Shown piece by piece: positions 6,184 through 7,091 of a stretch of 7,091 bases of DNA. The notes beneath the pieces were generated by a model. That model saw nothing but the letters and a program-made list of their open reading frames with translations, was not told where the DNA came from and made no database searches. Origin of the DNA: an uncultured Hyphomicrobiales bacterium. GTDB taxonomy: Bacteria; Pseudomonadota; Alphaproteobacteria; Rhizobiales; Beijerinckiaceae. Location: positions 1 through 7,091 of the forward strand of contig CAIXDD010000084.1 of the NCBI GenBank assembly GCA_903918155.1, given 5' to 3'. Every line of letters starts with the position of its first letter. Position 1 is the stretch's first letter. Made by a program: the position numbers and the translations under genes.

Positions 6184-6287
6184 TCGACATCCGTTCGAGG
6201 TGGGATCCCAGGACGCGGTCGCGGCGCATGCGCCCGATCCGCCTCCGCCTCTCACGCCTTCGTTGAAACGTCGCCGCGCGGCGCTTC
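6184..6287 (-). promoter_or_regulatory. Leader upstream of ctaB with two perfect palindromes
   Basis: Between the ctaD terminator-like hairpin and the ctaB start lie two perfect palindromes: TGGGATCCCA (6201-6210) and GGCGCATGCGCC (6223-6234). They are 12 bases apart, upstream of the ctaB ATG. Either could be a protein-binding site or a hairpin in the leader RNA. I recognise neither as the site of a named regulator and see no convincing -10/-35 pair. In DNA this GC-rich, short palindromes also arise by chance. Confidence 0.25.
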
Positions 6288-6324
6288 AAGAAAGGCTCCG
6301 GCGACGCGCAGGGCGCCGCCGGAG
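6288..6324 (-). terminator. Terminator-like hairpin directly after ctaD
   Basis: Seven bases beyond the ctaD stop is a strong inverted repeat: CTCCGGCG (6296-6303) pairs with CGCCGGAG (6317-6324). The stem can be extended inside by GCGC / GCGC (6306-6309 and 6313-6316) around a 3-base loop, with a 2-base bulge. On the minus strand the stem is followed by CCTTTCTT, a short T-rich tail. This fits an intrinsic terminator or a 3'-end stabilising structure. ctaB follows in the same direction, so partial termination that favours ctaD over the assembly genes is plausible. Confidence 0.6.
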
Positions 6325-6331
6325 ACGGGTC

Positions 6332-7091
6332 TTAGTGATCCGCGCCGGTGATGCGCGGAAGGGTCTCGTATTGGTGGAAGGGCGGCGGCGAGGGCAACGT
6401 CCATTCCAGCGTGGTGGCGCCGGCGCCCCACGGATTGTCGCCGGCCACGCGCTTCTTCGCGAAGGCCTCCCAGACGATGAAGAGGAACAGGATCGCGCCG
6501 GCGCCCGAGATATAGGAGCCGTAGGACGAGACCTGGTTCCACAGGAGGAACGCGTCCGGATAGTCCACATAGCGGCGCGGCATGCCAGCCAGGCCGAGGA
6601 AGTGCTGCGGGAAGAACGTGAGGTTCACGCCCACGAACATGACCCAGAAATGCACCTTGCCGAGCATTTCCGAATACATGTAGCCCGACATTTTCGGGAA
6701 CCAGTAATAGAAACCCGCGAAGAGCGCGAAGACCGCGCCCAGCGAGAGCACGTAGTGGAAATGCGCCACCACGTAATAGGTCTCGTGCAGCTGGCGGTCG
6801 ATGCCCGCATTGGCGAGCACGACGCCGGTGACGCCGCCGACCGTGAACAGGAAGATGAAGCCCACCGCCCACAGCATCGGCGTGCGGAACGAGATCGACC
6901 CGCCCCACATCGTCGCGATCCAGGAGAAGATCTTCACGCCCGTCGGCACCGCGATCACCATCGTCGCGAAGACGAAATAGCGCTGCGTGTTGAGCGACAG
7001 GCCCACCGTATACATGTGATGCGCCCACACGCCGAAACCAACGACACCGATCGCGACCATGGCATAGGCCATGCCGAGATAGCCGAAGACC
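6332..7091 (-). CDS. ctaD: Cytochrome c oxidase subunit I, C-terminal half (5' end outside window)
   Basis: The catalytic subunit of the aa3-type oxidase, which reduces oxygen to water and pumps protons. About 252 C-terminal residues of a roughly 530-550-residue protein are visible; the beginning lies beyond the window edge. In the partial numbering, WAHHMYTVG carries the two CuB ligands H24 and H25. PTGVKIFSW holds the K-channel Thr and Lys (T50, K53). VVAHFHYVLS holds H110 (heme a3) and H112 (heme a). The end, EWTLPSPPPFHQYETLP, is typical of alphaproteobacterial subunit I. The motif usually written LHDTYY reads LHETYY here (Glu103 at the acidic ligand position of the Mg/Mn site). The TAA stop is at 6332-6334, followed by a terminator-like hairpin and then ctaB. 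Confidence 0.97.
   Translation of the reverse strand, partial: VFGYLGMAYAMVAIGVVGFGVWAHHMYTVGLSLNTQRYFVFATMVIAVPTGVKIFSWIATMWGGSISFRTPMLWAVGFIFLFTVGGVTGVVLANAGIDRQLHETYYVVAHFHYVLSLGAVFALFAGFYYWFPKMSGYMYSEMLGKVHFWVMFVGVNLTFFPQHFLGLAGMPRRYVDYPDAFLLWNQVSSYGSYISGAGAILFLFIVWEAFAKKRVAGDNPWGAGATTLEWTLPSPPPFHQYETLPRITGADH

Noticed and set aside
6184..6255. Upstream ATG giving ctaB a 24-residue Gly/Ala/Ser extension
   Set aside because: The extension is unlike known CtaB N-termini and would swallow the palindrome-bearing leader. The ATG at 6183 gives a typical start, although its ribosome site is weak.
5089..6351. 420-codon open frame on the plus strand
   Set aside because: It is antisense to ctaB, whose own frame has clear UbiA-family motifs. 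The antisense product is Arg/Asp/Gln-rich noise.

Overview
The window is GC-rich DNA from an alphaproteobacterium. I would place it in the Hyphomicrobiales/Rhizobiales, possibly the Beijerinckiaceae/Methylocystaceae, but that finer placement is a guess from the look of the proteins. The main evidence is the gene order ctaD-ctaB-(small membrane protein)-ctaG-ctaE-DUF983-surf1, the usual alphaproteobacterial aa3-type cytochrome c oxidase cluster. Dense GC-rich coding also produces very long spurious open frames on the opposite strand.

Right part, minus strand (7091 down to 2199): the oxidase cluster. It begins inside ctaD (subunit I, C-terminal 252 residues with the CuB, heme a and heme a3 histidines). 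It continues with ctaB (heme O synthase), a 57-residue single-span membrane protein, ctaG (Cox11-type copper delivery to CuB), ctaE (subunit III), a DUF983 zinc-ribbon membrane protein, and surf1 (heme a insertion/assembly). Most junctions are very tight: 8 bp, 3 bp and a TGATG overlap. Three are not. GC-rich hairpins with short T-rich tails follow ctaD and ctaE, and a 105-bp leader precedes ctaE. The cluster therefore looks divided into transcript segments (subunit I / assembly factors / subunit III / late assembly factors).

Left part, plus strand (421 to 2202): two genes, probably co-transcribed. The first encodes a 266-residue HD-domain protein whose six putative metal ligands are arranged like those of the PhnZ/MIOX mixed-valent di-iron oxygenases rather than a simple phosphohydrolase. 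The second encodes a ten-helix EamA/DMT-family transporter. Facing away from them at the left edge (300 down to 1, minus strand) is an AroQ-fold chorismate mutase-like protein, cut by the window edge. A 120-bp intergenic region separates it from the HD gene.

The EamA and surf1 genes converge and share the four bases CTAG, each using them in its own stop codon, so there is no room for a terminator between them. The oxidase cluster is a known system. The least explained part is the left block (AroQ-like protein / di-iron HD protein / exporter), which could be a small uncharacterised metabolic unit. No RNA genes, insertion sequences, CRISPR arrays or phage features were seen, and no gene-free stretch exceeds 150 bp.
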